Origin: G963668605 sp963793625
GTDB taxonomy: Bacteria; Acidobacteriota; Terriglobia; Bryobacterales; Bryobacteraceae
Reading direction: 5' to 3'
NCBI GenBank assembly: GCA_963793625.1
Contig: CAWCAT010000037.1
Span: forward strand, 744,001 to 808,000
DNA length: 64,000 bases
Below the pieces are notes generated by a model. The model did not search any database and was not told the DNA's origin. It was given only the letters and a program-made list of their open reading frames with translations. Below are positions 17,663 to 26,736 of the stretch, piece by piece. Every line of letters starts with the position of its first letter. Position 1 is the first letter of the stretch. The translations under genes and the position numbers were made by a program.

Positions 17663-18829
17663 TTAACCCTCGCGCAGCGCCGTAAGTATTTCCTTGTTCG
17701 CCGCCATGCGTGCGGGAAAGAGTCCACCGATTGCGCCCATCAGCACTGCAAAGCCGACGCCCGCCAGCATGATTTGCGGGCTGACGCGAAAACCGAATGT
17801 AAGTTCGCTAAAGGTAATAAAGCTGCCAATGCCAGTCTGCAAATTGTTCAAGGGCAGCACCAGCAGACAACCCAGCAATCCGCCCAGCAACGAAAGAAAG
17901 ATCGATTCCAGGAAAAAGCTGAACAGGATGCCACCTTTTGAGAACCCGAGCACGCGCAGCGTTCCGATCTCCGCGGAACGTCTCGCAACTGCGGCATACA
18001 TCGTGTTCATCGCCGCAAAGCTGGAACCGACCGCCATGATGATTGCGACGAAAAATCCCATCGCTTGGATCGGCGCCGCAGAACTGGTCTGTTGCGCGTA
18101 GTATGCGCTTTCGGTGATCGCGTTCACATTGAAGCGGCGATCGCTTTGCAGGTCGTTGATGAGGGCCTGCGCGGCGACCTCATCTGTGGCGCGTAACAGC
18201 GCGGAACTCAGCACTTCCGAGCGATTGTAATCCGCGGAAACCTGGTTCAGGTCCGCGAAAAGCTCGCTGTTCGCGGCAGAGCGGCCCGCATCAAAGACAC
18301 CGACCACGGTCCAGTCACCACGCCCAAAGTGCAGTGTCTGTCCGATGCGCGCCATAGGATAGCGATCCGCAATTCCCTTGCCCACGATCACTTCCCTCTT
18401 CCCGGTGGCGAACATGCGCCCCTCGGCCAGCTTGAAGCTGTCGCGCATCTCGAAGCCGATCGGCAGCAGGCCGCGCAGCGTGATGTTAATGCCTTCGGGT
18501 TTGTCGGGACTTTCAAGCATGATCACGGTAACCATCTCAAGTGATGCCATTGGTTCGCCGGATTTCGAGCGCGCGATTCCCGGTTTGAACTTGAGATCCT
18601 GATACGCGGCACGGCTAAAGTTGCTGGTCAATTCCGACGTCGCGCCCTTGCGCATGACGAGCACTTGCAGCGGATTGCCTGTGGCCGCGAGCGATGTGCG
18701 CAGTCCGTTAACCAGGGCGAGAATTGCGAGCAGCACCGCAACAGTCAATGCGATGCCGAGCGCCGTCATGATCGTTGTGGTTTTGCGTACCGCCAGATTG
18801 CGTATGTTGTAGCTGATCGGGATGGCCAT
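17663..18829 (-). CDS. FtsX-domain ABC permease (second copy)
   Basis: This 388-residue MacB-like permease has one N-terminal helix (TTTIMTALGIALTVAVLLAI), a large periplasmic core domain, and three C-terminal helices in the FtsX arrangement, including the segment RSAEIGTLRVLGFSKGGI typical of the family. It is nine bases downstream of a paralogous permease gene, so the transporter is probably a heterodimer. The substrate is unknown; adaptors of this class export peptides, lipids or macrolides. Confidence 0.85.
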   Translation of the reverse strand: MAIPISYNIRNLAVRKTTTIMTALGIALTVAVLLAILALVNGLRTSLAATGNPLQVLVMRKGATSELTSNFSRAAYQDLKFKPGIARSKSGEPMASLEMVTVIMLESPDKPEGINITLRGLLPIGFEMRDSFKLAEGRMFATGKREVIVGKGIADRYPMARIGQTLHFGRGDWTVVGVFDAGRSAANSELFADLNQVSADYNRSEVLSSALLRATDEVAAQALINDLQSDRRFNVNAITESAYYAQQTSSAAPIQAMGFFVAIIMAVGSSFAAMNTMYAAVARRSAEIGTLRVLGFSKGGILFSFFLESIFLSLLGGLLGCLLVLPLNNLQTGIGSFITFSELTFGFRVSPQIMLAGVGFAVLMGAIGGLFPARMAANKEILTALREG

Positions 18830-18838
18830 GGCTCGCTC

Positions 18839-19996
18839 CTAGTCGGAGAACTTCAGACAATCGATGATCGATCTGCGTGAGGCGTTCCAGGCCGGCACGA
18901 TGGAACTGGAGATGCCGATGAGTACCGCGAGTGCAAGTCCGAGCCCATGTACGGAGGCCGGCAGATGGAGTGCCTTGAGGTCCACAAAGGTGATCGGGCC
19001 TTGACGGATGAACGCGCAAAGGCCCACCGCGATTGCCAATCCAAGCACGGCGCCGATCAGGGCAATCACGATCGATTCGCTCAGAATAATTCCAAGAATG
19101 TTCCCGGGCGTGAAGCCCAAAGTTTTCAGAATTCCAATTTCGCGGACTCGCTCACGCACCGACATCGCCATAGTGTTACCCGACACCAGCAGCAGTGTGA
19201 AGGTCACTGCGCCACAGATGCCCAGCAGGAACATCTTCACGTTGCCCAGATAGCCCAGGAAACTGAGTTCGAAGGCCTTCTCAGTTTCGGTCTTGGTCTG
19301 CTCCGGAGAATTCCGGAAGATCTGGTCGACCGCGGCGGCGATGCTCGGTACCACGTCGGGATTTTCGGCAAGAATCGCAAAGGTACCGACGGCATCCTTG
19401 CGACCGGCCGAAAGGCTCTCGCGTAAGTATTCGTAATGGAACATGAAGTTTTCGTTGTCGCGCGGCGCGTCGTAAATTGCGCGAATTGTAAACTCCAGAT
19501 TAACGGGGAAAATATCGCCGATGATAGTCACGCGATCACCGATCTTCCAGCCATAGCGCTCCATTAAGGGGCGTCCAACCATGGCGGCGGTACGTTCACT
19601 TCGGAACGCTTTCTTCTGATCGTCTGGCACCTGATACTCGGGATAGATCGTAAATACCTTGTCCGGTTCGACAGCGAAGCGAGCGAAGAAATTCTTGAAA
19701 TCGTTGTCCTTATAGATGCCGCCGAACCATTGCGTAATCATGACCTCACGCACACCGGGCACCTGTCGAATACGTTCTTTATACGATGCTGGCATCGGAT
19801 TCGCAAGCGAAATGCGGTTGCGCGTGATTAAGCGCAGGGCTGAAGTAGCCGTAGGTTCGCTGAAGTAGAACGCGTGATACATCGCCATCAGAACGCCTAG
19901 CAGGCAGAGGGAAGCCGCGATGCTGAGGATCGTCAAAAGGCTCCGACGGCGGTTCCGAAGGCTGTTCTTCACTACGAGAGGAAGGTATCGGACCAT
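18839..19996 (-). CDS. FtsX-domain ABC permease (first copy)
   Basis: This 385-residue permease has the same topology as its neighbour: NSLRNRRRSLLTILSIAASLCL opens the N-terminal helix, and VREIGILKTLGFTPGNILG is the conserved coupling segment before the last helices. It is the promoter-proximal gene of the exporter operon. Only 29 bases separate its ATG from the divergent tadA start. A TATAAT hexamer at 20011-20006 on this strand would give a very short or absent 5' leader. Confidence 0.85.
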   Translation of the reverse strand: MVRYLPLVVKNSLRNRRRSLLTILSIAASLCLLGVLMAMYHAFYFSEPTATSALRLITRNRISLANPMPASYKERIRQVPGVREVMITQWFGGIYKDNDFKNFFARFAVEPDKVFTIYPEYQVPDDQKKAFRSERTAAMVGRPLMERYGWKIGDRVTIIGDIFPVNLEFTIRAIYDAPRDNENFMFHYEYLRESLSAGRKDAVGTFAILAENPDVVPSIAAAVDQIFRNSPEQTKTETEKAFELSFLGYLGNVKMFLLGICGAVTFTLLLVSGNTMAMSVRERVREIGILKTLGFTPGNILGIILSESIVIALIGAVLGLAIAVGLCAFIRQGPITFVDLKALHLPASVHGLGLALAVLIGISSSIVPAWNASRRSIIDCLKFSD

Positions 19997-20005
19997 ATTT
20001 ACTCA

Positions 20006-20020
20006 ATTATAGGCTAGCCT
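20006..20020. promoter_or_regulatory. Divergent promoter with perfect palindrome
   Basis: The 29-base gap between the ABC permease and tadA contains AGGCTAGCCT, a perfect ten-base palindrome (20011-20020). Overlapping it on the minus strand is TATAAT (20011-20006), a good -10 element for the exporter operon; no convincing -35 is present. The palindrome lies where a repressor could block both genes. This is motif recognition only. Confidence 0.35.
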
Positions 20021-20025
20021 GAAAG

Positions 20026-20505
20026 TTGTCTGATTCGGAAGCTGAATCGCCCCAAGCCATTGACGAGCAATACATGCGCGCGGCGCTGGCCCTCGCGCGT
20101 GAGGCTGCGGATGCCGGAGAAGTACCCGTCGGCGCAGTAATCGTGAGCGGCGGCGGAGTTATCGGCCAGGGATTCAATCAACCAATTCGTACTAACGACG
20201 CCACCGCACATGCGGAGATTCTGGCGCTGCGCCAGGCCTCGGCCACATTGAGCAACTATCGTCTTGAAGACGCGACGATTTATGTGACGTTGGAGCCGTG
20301 CGTAATGTGCGCGGGCGCGCTCGTGACTGCACGAATTAAGCGGCTGGTTTTCGGCGCGCGAGATTTGCGCTTCGGGGGCGTGCGCAGTAAATTCCGAGTT
20401 GCTGATTCGGACCTATTGAACCACCAGATCGAAATAGTCGAAGGCGTCTGCGCTGCCGATTGCCTGACACTGCTGCAGGAATTTTTCCAATCCCGTCGCG
20501 GGTGA
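20026..20505 (+). CDS. tadA: tRNA adenosine(34) deaminase
   Basis: TadA converts the wobble adenosine of tRNA-Arg(ACG) to inosine. The 159-residue protein shows the zinc and catalytic motifs HAE (H62, E64) and PCVMC (C92, C95), with the family core EVPVGAVIV at 32-40. TTG at 20026 keeps the conserved N-terminal helix (DEQYMRAALALAREAADAG); ATG at 20074 would truncate it, so the TTG start is preferred even though no clear Shine-Dalgarno precedes it. It is divergent from the ABC exporter. Confidence 0.9.
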   Translation: MSDSEAESPQAIDEQYMRAALALAREAADAGEVPVGAVIVSGGGVIGQGFNQPIRTNDATAHAEILALRQASATLSNYRLEDATIYVTLEPCVMCAGALVTARIKRLVFGARDLRFGGVRSKFRVADSDLLNHQIEIVEGVCAADCLTLLQEFFQSRRG

Positions 20506-20550
20506 CAACTTTTCACTTTACATTGCAAAGCGCTTCGTTTATTCTCAAAC

Positions 20551-21153
20551 ATGCCGCCGGAGCCAGTCCGATCAAAGCCCGTACCGATCTCGGCCCACGC
20601 CATCGACAATCTGCGTTTCATCCGAGAAACGATGGAGCGCGCCGGAGCGTTCACGATGGTCCCAGGCTGGGGCGGATTCGCCATGGGTCTCACGGCGCTG
20701 GTGGCTGGCTATGTCGCGGCGCGCCAGACGACCATCGAGGGCTGGCTGGGTGTATGGTTGGCCGAAGGGTTCGCGGCCGTACTGCTGGGCATGATGTCGG
20801 TGCTCGCCAAATCGAGAGCCGCAGGGCTGCCGTTCTTCTCGGCGCCTGCCCGCAAATTCGCGCTGAGCTTCGCGCCCCCAATCGTCGCTGCTGGACTGCT
20901 GACCGTGGCCCTGTATCAAACAGGACGCATGGACGCGATCCCCGGAATCTGGCTGTTGCTCTATGGCGCCGGGATCGTTACGGGTGGTGCGTTCTCAGTT
21001 AAGGTTGTCCCCGTCATGGGCCTGTGTTTCATGGCTCTGGGATCCGTCGCGCTATTTACGCCGGCCACGTGGGGCAACTTTTTTCTCGTTGCGGGCTTCG
21101 GCCTGATGCACATGATTTTCGGTGTTCTGATCGCAAGGAGGTATGGTGGCTAG
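20551..21153 (+). CDS. Six-helix membrane protein, unknown function
   Basis: This 200-residue protein has a conserved-looking soluble N-terminus (HAIDNLRFIRETMERAG) followed by about six hydrophobic helices. I do not recognise a transporter motif. Its stop overlaps the start of the winged-helix regulator by about ten bases, so the two are coupled. A small helical membrane protein coupled to an HTH_34 regulator is a pairing I associate with acidobacteria; the regulator may control this gene. Confidence 0.65.
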   Translation: MPPEPVRSKPVPISAHAIDNLRFIRETMERAGAFTMVPGWGGFAMGLTALVAGYVAARQTTIEGWLGVWLAEGFAAVLLGMMSVLAKSRAAGLPFFSAPARKFALSFAPPIVAAGLLTVALYQTGRMDAIPGIWLLLYGAGIVTGGAFSVKVVPVMGLCFMALGSVALFTPATWGNFFLVAGFGLMHMIFGVLIARRYGG

Positions 21154-21505
21154 AAATAACGCTCTTCCAAAAGCAACTCCTGCCGCGCCCGTAAAACCAG
21201 TGGCCAAGGGATTCCCGGATCTCGACCGCCTGATTCATGAGCGGATCCGGCTCGGGATCATCAGTGCGCTGGCCGCCAACCAGTCGCTTACGTTCAACGA
21301 CTTGAAGAAACTGCTCGACACGACGGATGGCAACCTCAGCGTGCACGCACGCAAGCTGGAAGAGGCTGGCTACATCGAGTGCGAAAAGAGTTTCGAGAAC
21401 CGGCTGCCGAAGACCGAGTATCGCCTGACGAAGGACGGACGGCGTGCCCTGGAGCGCTACCTGGATCACATGGAAGCAATCATTCACGCTATGCGCGAGC
21501 GCTGA
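21146..21505 (+). CDS. Winged-helix transcriptional regulator (HTH_34/MarR-like)
   Basis: This is a roughly 119-residue protein with one winged-helix domain. A recognition helix in LDTTDGNLSVHARKLEEAGY and a wing around NRLPKTEYRLTKDGRRAL match the PF13601-type ArsR/MarR-like fold. The N-terminal 20 residues are Pro/Ala-rich linker. ATG at 21143 lies too close to the AAGGAG (21135-21140); GTG at 21146 has better spacing and is preferred. The partner is the overlapping upstream membrane protein, its likely regulatory target. Confidence 0.75.
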   Translation: MARNNALPKATPAAPVKPVAKGFPDLDRLIHERIRLGIISALAANQSLTFNDLKKLLDTTDGNLSVHARKLEEAGYIECEKSFENRLPKTEYRLTKDGRRALERYLDHMEAIIHAMRER

Positions 21506-21535
21506 GCGCGCATTTTTTTGGAGGTTTACTTTACA

Positions 21536-22201
21536 ATGCAAAGCACTTCTAATGGATTACACATTGCTTTGATTATGGACGGAAACGGGCGCTGGGCGAC
21601 GAGCCGCAACCTACCGCGCATCGCTGGACACCGCGCCGGCGCCGAAACCGTGCGCCGTGTTGTGGAAGCAGCACCAGAGCTTGGGATTCGAATCATTACG
21701 CTGTACGCCTTCTCCGCCGATAACTGGAAGCGCCCCGCGCAGGAGGTCCACGCGCTGATGCACCTGTTTCAGAGCTTCCTGCAGAAGGAGGTGTCACGCT
21801 GTCGCGAAAACGGTGTGCGCCTTTCCGTGATCGGCCGGCGCGATCGCCTGCCTGAACCGCTTCCCTCTCTGATTGCGAATGCCGAAGCTGCAACCGCGCA
21901 CTGCCGCCGGTTGCACCTGCGCATCGCCGTCGATTACTCTTCTCGCGACGCGATTCTAAAAGCTGCCGAGCGCGGTATCTCGCGTGAGAAGATGTCGAAG
22001 CGCCTGGGTCCCGATGTAGATCTGGTCATCCGCACGAGCGGCGAGCAGCGCCTGAGCGATTTTCTACTCTGGGAATGCGCCTATGCGGAAATGCATTTCA
22101 CGCAAACGCACTGGCCTGATTTCGGGCGTCAGGACCTCGAACGCGCACTCCAAGATTTTCGACATCGTGAACGCCGCTACGGCGCGCTGCCCGCGGCGTG
22201 A
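21536..22201 (+). CDS. uppS: Cis-prenyltransferase (undecaprenyl diphosphate synthase-like)
   Basis: This 221-residue Z-type isoprenyl transferase has ALIMDGNGRWA with catalytic Asp15, and RTSGEQRLSDFLLWECAYAE in the C-terminal half. It builds the C55 carrier lipid, or a shorter product, from farnesyl diphosphate and IPP. It is about 30 residues shorter than typical UppS, and the usual NYGGR motif reads DYSSRDAI, so it may be a paralogue with other chain length. ATG 21536 has GGAGG eleven bases upstream; TTG 21518 would place the Shine-Dalgarno inside the gene. The usual cdsA and dxr neighbours are absent. Confidence 0.75.
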   Translation: MQSTSNGLHIALIMDGNGRWATSRNLPRIAGHRAGAETVRRVVEAAPELGIRIITLYAFSADNWKRPAQEVHALMHLFQSFLQKEVSRCRENGVRLSVIGRRDRLPEPLPSLIANAEAATAHCRRLHLRIAVDYSSRDAILKAAERGISREKMSKRLGPDVDLVIRTSGEQRLSDFLLWECAYAEMHFTQTHWPDFGRQDLERALQDFRHRERRYGALPAA

Positions 22202-22216
22202 AATAATCGATTCGGA

Positions 22217-23968
22217 ATGAACCGTCGAAATTTTCTCCGCACGGCCGTAGCCACGCCGGCCGCCCTGTCTGCCCAGCAGGGTCCGCCACGGGAGGAGCGC
22301 ATTGAAAGCCTCACCGCGCCGTCCACTCATGCGATCGCTTTGAACCACCTCGGGTTTGTGCCGAGCGCACGCAAACCGGTCGTCTTCCGGTTGAGCGGCC
22401 AGACAACTCCTGGCGAATTTGTGTTGCGCGATATCGGCAGTCCACCGAAGCCGTTCAGCCTACGTCGCCCATTGACCAAAGTGTCCAGTGACCTAGGCGA
22501 CTTTCTCACGGGTGATTTCAACGAGGTCACGCGCGAGGGCATGTATCAGGTCAGCATCGGCGAGGAACGCTCGGTGCCGTTCTTCATCCGCCCGGATGTC
22601 TGGCGGCGCACGCTCCCCAAGGCTGTCAGCTATCACAAGCAGCAGCGCTGCGGGGTCGAGATTCCGAACATGCACGCGGTCTGTCATCTCGATGACGCGC
22701 GCCGTCGCGACACTGGCGAGCGCGTCGATACGACCGGCGGCTGGCACGATGCAGGCGATCTGCGAAAGTGGATGAGCGCCACGATGATGAACGGCCTCGG
22801 GCTGCTTTACATGGCGCGGAACCTGGGCGAGAAGTGGGATCTGGCCGGATCCGGACTCGCGCCGATTCGCGAAGAGGTCGAGTGGGGCAATCGCTATTTC
22901 CTGAAAATGCAGGATGCGGACGGGCGCGTTTGGGCCGATGTCGCCGGCGGCTTGAACGGAGATAACAGCGACAATCACTGGACCGACAACAAGACCGGCA
23001 CGGCTGATGATCGCTATCTCAATCCTGCCAAGGGCGGACGTAATCAGTCGATGTTCGTACTGCTGCAAGCATTGATGTATCAAGTTTTCCGCAATACGGA
23101 TAAGCCATACGCACAACGCTGTCTGACTGCGGCCGAGCGCTGCTGGGCTGCGAACAAACACACCGGCGGCGTGCTTGATCTGGGTTGGTGGACTTTGGCC
23201 GCGATCGAGATGCAGCATGCGACAGGTCGCGCTGAATTTCAGGAGGCGGCTGCTGCTCAGGGCCGACAACTGCTCGGTCTACAGAATGTCGAATTTGAAG
23301 GTTCGCAGAAAAAAGTACGCGGCTACTTCCTCACTAATCTGAAAGATGGGTCACCGTTTGTTGACGCGGTGAACTCCGGCATTCCCGGCTTCGCTCTGCT
23401 CGAACTCGCAATGGCATTTCCCAAACACGCCGACGCAGGTCGTTGGCGCGATGCTGTGAAGTTGCACATCGACGAATATGTAGCGCCGCTCAGCGCTCTG
23501 TCGCCATATGGGATTATGCCGCTCGGCGCGTTCAAGGGCTCGCCGACGCAGGAACAATACCGGCCGCTGGCAGGGGAACTCACGTATCGCTACTTCCTTC
23601 CGGTGCGGAAACAGTTCTGGTGGCTGGGTACAACGTCGCATCTGGAATCGCACGCACTGTTGCTGGCGCAGGCAGGCAAGTTTTTCAACAAGCCTGAGTA
23701 CAGGCAACTCGCGTACCGCCAACTGGAATGGGTCATGGGTGCAAACCCCTTTGCGGCTTGTCTGATGACGGGTGAGGGCATGCGCAATCCGTATCCGCAC
23801 TCGCGTTATCAGGGCCTGATCATCGGTGGCATCATGAACGGAATCGCGGGTAACGTGAAGGACGAACCCGTGCTTGATATGGAGTACGGCTTCGACTGGC
23901 GCACCACGGAGTATTGGAGTCCGCACAACTGCTATTACATCTGGGCACTGTCCGTGTTAGAGAGTTAA
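22217..23968 (+). CDS. Glycoside hydrolase family 9 enzyme, Tat-exported
   Basis: This 583-residue protein begins with a Tat leader (MNRRNFLRTAVATPAAL). An N-terminal Ig-like CelD_N domain (about 40-135, opening ALNHLGFVPSARKPVVFRL) is followed by the (alpha/alpha)6 GH9 barrel. The catalytic aspartates lie in TTGGWHDAGDL near residue 176. EWVMGANPF (about residues 510-518) and TEYWSPHNC at the C-terminus match the later GH9 signatures, the latter being where the acid glutamate sits. Substrates of the family are beta-1,4-glucans or related polysaccharides. Folded export fits the other Tat enzymes in the window. It is followed after three bases by the DUF1684 gene. Confidence 0.85.
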   Translation: MNRRNFLRTAVATPAALSAQQGPPREERIESLTAPSTHAIALNHLGFVPSARKPVVFRLSGQTTPGEFVLRDIGSPPKPFSLRRPLTKVSSDLGDFLTGDFNEVTREGMYQVSIGEERSVPFFIRPDVWRRTLPKAVSYHKQQRCGVEIPNMHAVCHLDDARRRDTGERVDTTGGWHDAGDLRKWMSATMMNGLGLLYMARNLGEKWDLAGSGLAPIREEVEWGNRYFLKMQDADGRVWADVAGGLNGDNSDNHWTDNKTGTADDRYLNPAKGGRNQSMFVLLQALMYQVFRNTDKPYAQRCLTAAERCWAANKHTGGVLDLGWWTLAAIEMQHATGRAEFQEAAAAQGRQLLGLQNVEFEGSQKKVRGYFLTNLKDGSPFVDAVNSGIPGFALLELAMAFPKHADAGRWRDAVKLHIDEYVAPLSALSPYGIMPLGAFKGSPTQEQYRPLAGELTYRYFLPVRKQFWWLGTTSHLESHALLLAQAGKFFNKPEYRQLAYRQLEWVMGANPFAACLMTGEGMRNPYPHSRYQGLIIGGIMNGIAGNVKDEPVLDMEYGFDWRTTEYWSPHNCYYIWALSVLES

Positions 23969-23971
23969 TTG

Positions 23972-24769
23972 ATGCTTCCATTTTTCTTACTTATGTTGTT
24001 CGCGATTAATCCGGAGTACAAGCAGTCCATCGAGAAGTGGCGCGCGGAGCGGGAAGCTTCGCTGAAATCCGACACTGGCTGGCTGACGGTTGCAGGCCTG
24101 AGTTGGTTGAAAGAAGGCCGCAACGAAATCGAAACGCCGCCGGGTACTCCGAAGCTCGGAGTGTTTGAGCTGCGCGCGGGTAAAGTTACATTTCAACCTG
24201 CCGAAGGGGGCGCTCCGGTCGAGATGAAACCAGACACCAGCGGCGCGCCAACCGTTATAACGCGCGGCAGCGTTTCCGTTTTCGTGATCCAGCGTGGACA
24301 GCGCATCGGCATTCGATTGAAGGACAAGAACAGCGAGTACCGGCGGAACTTCACTGGTCGAAAGTGGTACCCGGTGAAAGAGCAGTATCGCTTCGAGGCG
24401 AAGTGGGTTTCTTACAATCCACCGAAGTCTGTAATTGTGCCAGACGTGCTCGGCGGAAAAACCGAGGAGAAAGCGCCGGGCTACGCGGCCTTCACTCTCC
24501 ATGGCAAAGAGTACCGGCTCGAACCAGTGCTGGAAGACAGAGAACTCTTCTTCGTTTTCAAAGATCAGACCAGCACGCACGATACCTATGGTGCGGGACG
24601 GTTCCTCTATGCGGACGCTCCGAAAAACGGCAAAATCATCCTCGATTTCAACAAGGCCTACAATCCGCCGTGCGCCTTTACGCCGTATGCGACTTGTCCA
24701 CTGCCGATGCCGCAGAATCGTTTGGCTGTGCGCATCGAAGCCGGCGAGTTGCGCTACGGCGACCACTAA
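23972..24769 (+). CDS. DUF1684 family protein
   Basis: This 265-residue protein has a short hydrophobic leader (MLPFFLLMLFA), suggesting export. DUF1684 landmarks are present: WRAEREASLKSDTGWLTVAG near the start, GRKWYPV mid-protein, and DTYGAGRFLYAD with DFNKAYNPPCAFTPY and CPLPMPQNRL at the end. Function of the family is unknown. A TTG at 23969 directly precedes ATG 23972, which I chose. It is cotranscribed with the GH9 gene, hinting at a periplasmic carbohydrate context. It overlaps the convergent porin-like gene by four bases. Confidence 0.8.
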   Translation: MLPFFLLMLFAINPEYKQSIEKWRAEREASLKSDTGWLTVAGLSWLKEGRNEIETPPGTPKLGVFELRAGKVTFQPAEGGAPVEMKPDTSGAPTVITRGSVSVFVIQRGQRIGIRLKDKNSEYRRNFTGRKWYPVKEQYRFEAKWVSYNPPKSVIVPDVLGGKTEEKAPGYAAFTLHGKEYRLEPVLEDRELFFVFKDQTSTHDTYGAGRFLYADAPKNGKIILDFNKAYNPPCAFTPYATCPLPMPQNRLAVRIEAGELRYGDH

Positions 24770-25984
24770 AAGCTGTAGCGCATCCCCAGCAGGACGTGCG
24801 AATTGCGGTGGTATTGTCCGAGGAAATCCGGTGCGCTGCCCCGTATCAAAGTGAAGCCTGCGGTCGCGCGCCAGTGCTGCCCGAACGATTGCGTGTATTC
24901 ACCGCGCAGCCACGCGCCCTCGCCATTCGTACGCACAGCAGTCTCGACGGCAACACTGCGATTCGTGTCGATTGTGTAGCCGGCGCGGCCAAGAAACGCG
25001 CGCGTTAATCCACGATCTGGCGCGAAACCCGCGACAGGGTTCCTGCGGCTGACATACTCGCCGGAGTATCCGCCGACGAGCGACCACTCGCCGGACTGCC
25101 GTTCCAATTGCACGACGTACTGAAAGTACTCTTCGGCCTGTGGTGTCGTCGAGGTGAAGTACGCTGTCTCGCTCTTCACGGTGAGCCAGCGCAGCGGCAC
25201 TGCCGCATCAGCGCCATACATGCGCATCTGCGGAAAGAAGCGTTGCAGCGAAACGCTCAACGGGGACGGGATCAAGCGCGCATCGAACAATGGCAGATGA
25301 TTCTGGCCGTCAAAGAACGAGAGCGAGTATTCGTAGCCCTGGCCCGTATGATTCCAGCGTGCGCCGAATTGCGAGCCGCCCGGATAACGCGCGCCCGCAT
25401 CCGTGATCGACACATTGTTCAGCACATCCGGAAACACAGCCCAGCGCTGATTGAGCAGCGGCGTGCGGCTCGGCGTAAAGCGCATCTGCCAGACGAGATC
25501 GATCGTGTCCTTCGAATACTCGACTATGGCGCGGGCCGCCGTCACCGCCAGAAAATCATTCGTCACGACGCTCGAGAAAATCGCGGGGCGCAAACCGATC
25601 CGTGGGATTGAGAATGTCTGCCTTGCCCCAGCGGATAAACTGCTTGCCAAGTTCAAGAGTCAGCGGACCCTTGTTGAGCGTTGCGCTCAGTCGTCGAATC
25701 GAAACCGCAGGGCGGCGAATGCTGCGGTCCCAGTAATCCAGCCGAGCGCTGCGTTCCACCTGCTGGTGCGTATCGAAGCGCGTATCGAAGGCTCCATAGA
25801 AGCGCACCCACGGCGCAGCTTTTAACGTGGGCTCATAGCGCAACAAGGATTCTGAAATCGCGCGCCCGCTGTCGTTGGGCGCAATCTCCGGATACAGCGT
25901 CAACCTCGTATCGATAAACCCACGCTGCGTAAAGCTCTGAGCGTAACAACTCGATGCGAGAAGAATGAGAACGCAGCACCGCAT
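24766..25984 (-). CDS. Outer-membrane beta-barrel (porin-like) protein, frameshifted
   Basis: A signal peptide (MRCCVLILLASSCYAQ) is followed by alternating hydrophobic/polar strands over about 400 residues, ending in the canonical C-terminal Phe (MRYSF) of outer-membrane barrels. The frame breaks near 25580: RFAPRDFL in one frame continues as SVVTNDFLAV in the next, consistent with one extra base in CTCGAGC. Both halves align as one barrel. The start ATG overlaps the LolA-like stop (TGATG), so the genes are coupled. It is the last gene of an ABC/LolA-like operon, and a role as outer-membrane end of that system is an inference. Confidence 0.65.
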
Positions 25985-26736
25985 CACAGTTCGCGCCGCA
26001 GCGCTTGCAACGTGAAGTCCTCATCTTTCATGGGAACGTTATATTGCAGTTTGTCCGTGCGCAGAATGGTGCGGCTGTTGCGTTGCAGGTCGTGCATTTC
26101 CAATAGGCGCGCAGTCCAGATGCCCTGCACGTTGGCGACATCGCTGTACTTCAAGCGCCGCGCAAGTCCGTCCTTTTTGAAGCTCTCGATTTGCGCAAAG
26201 GTGTAATTGCCCTTGCGGATCCAGACGTACGAGTAGGTGTATTGCGATGACTTGCTCTGCCTGGGGCGCGATTCGATTTTCCAGCAATCCTCGCCATCGA
26301 TCTTGTCGGATCCGAGCAGCTTGTATTCGTACTGATCCACATCGCGCTCTTCCAGATCTTCGAATGTGAAATCGGTGCCGAAGAAACGCGTCGAGCGATC
26401 CTGCAGTGCAATGCGCTGATCGCGCGCGATCGCGGGTCGCCACATCCATTGATCAGAGGCGCGGTCGGGATGATTGAAAATCAGCAGCGCGACACCCTTC
26501 ACTTCTGCTGGTGCAGTGAAGCGCAACACCACTTTGCTCTCGCCCGCGGAACCGATGCGATCATAGCGCCAACGCTTCTCGGTCGTCCTGCCTTTGGCAT
26601 CGATCACCTTCAGCGTGCCTTCGTAACGCTGCGAACTGGCGCGACTGCGGCGTTGCGCCTCGTCGACGATCTGTCGCGCATCCTGAGCCGGAAGCACTGC
26701 GGCCGCAATCAAAAACGCGAACACGAGCCTATTCAT
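25984..26736 (-). CDS. LolA-like outer-membrane lipoprotein-sorting protein
   Basis: This 250-residue periplasmic protein has a signal peptide (MNRLVFAFLIAAAVLPAQ). The motifs YEGTLKVIDAKGRTTEKRWRYDR, ALLIFNHPDRASDQWMWRPA and FTFEDLEERDVDQYEYKLLG are typical of the LolA-like family annotated as outer membrane lipoprotein-sorting protein (PF17131). These carry hydrophobic cargo across the periplasm in an open beta-barrel. Start ATG 26736 overlaps the permease stop by eight bases, and its stop overlaps the barrel gene, making a continuous coupled operon. Confidence 0.8.
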   Translation of the reverse strand: MNRLVFAFLIAAAVLPAQDARQIVDEAQRRSRASSQRYEGTLKVIDAKGRTTEKRWRYDRIGSAGESKVVLRFTAPAEVKGVALLIFNHPDRASDQWMWRPAIARDQRIALQDRSTRFFGTDFTFEDLEERDVDQYEYKLLGSDKIDGEDCWKIESRPRQSKSSQYTYSYVWIRKGNYTFAQIESFKKDGLARRLKYSDVANVQGIWTARLLEMHDLQRNSRTILRTDKLQYNVPMKDEDFTLQALRREL

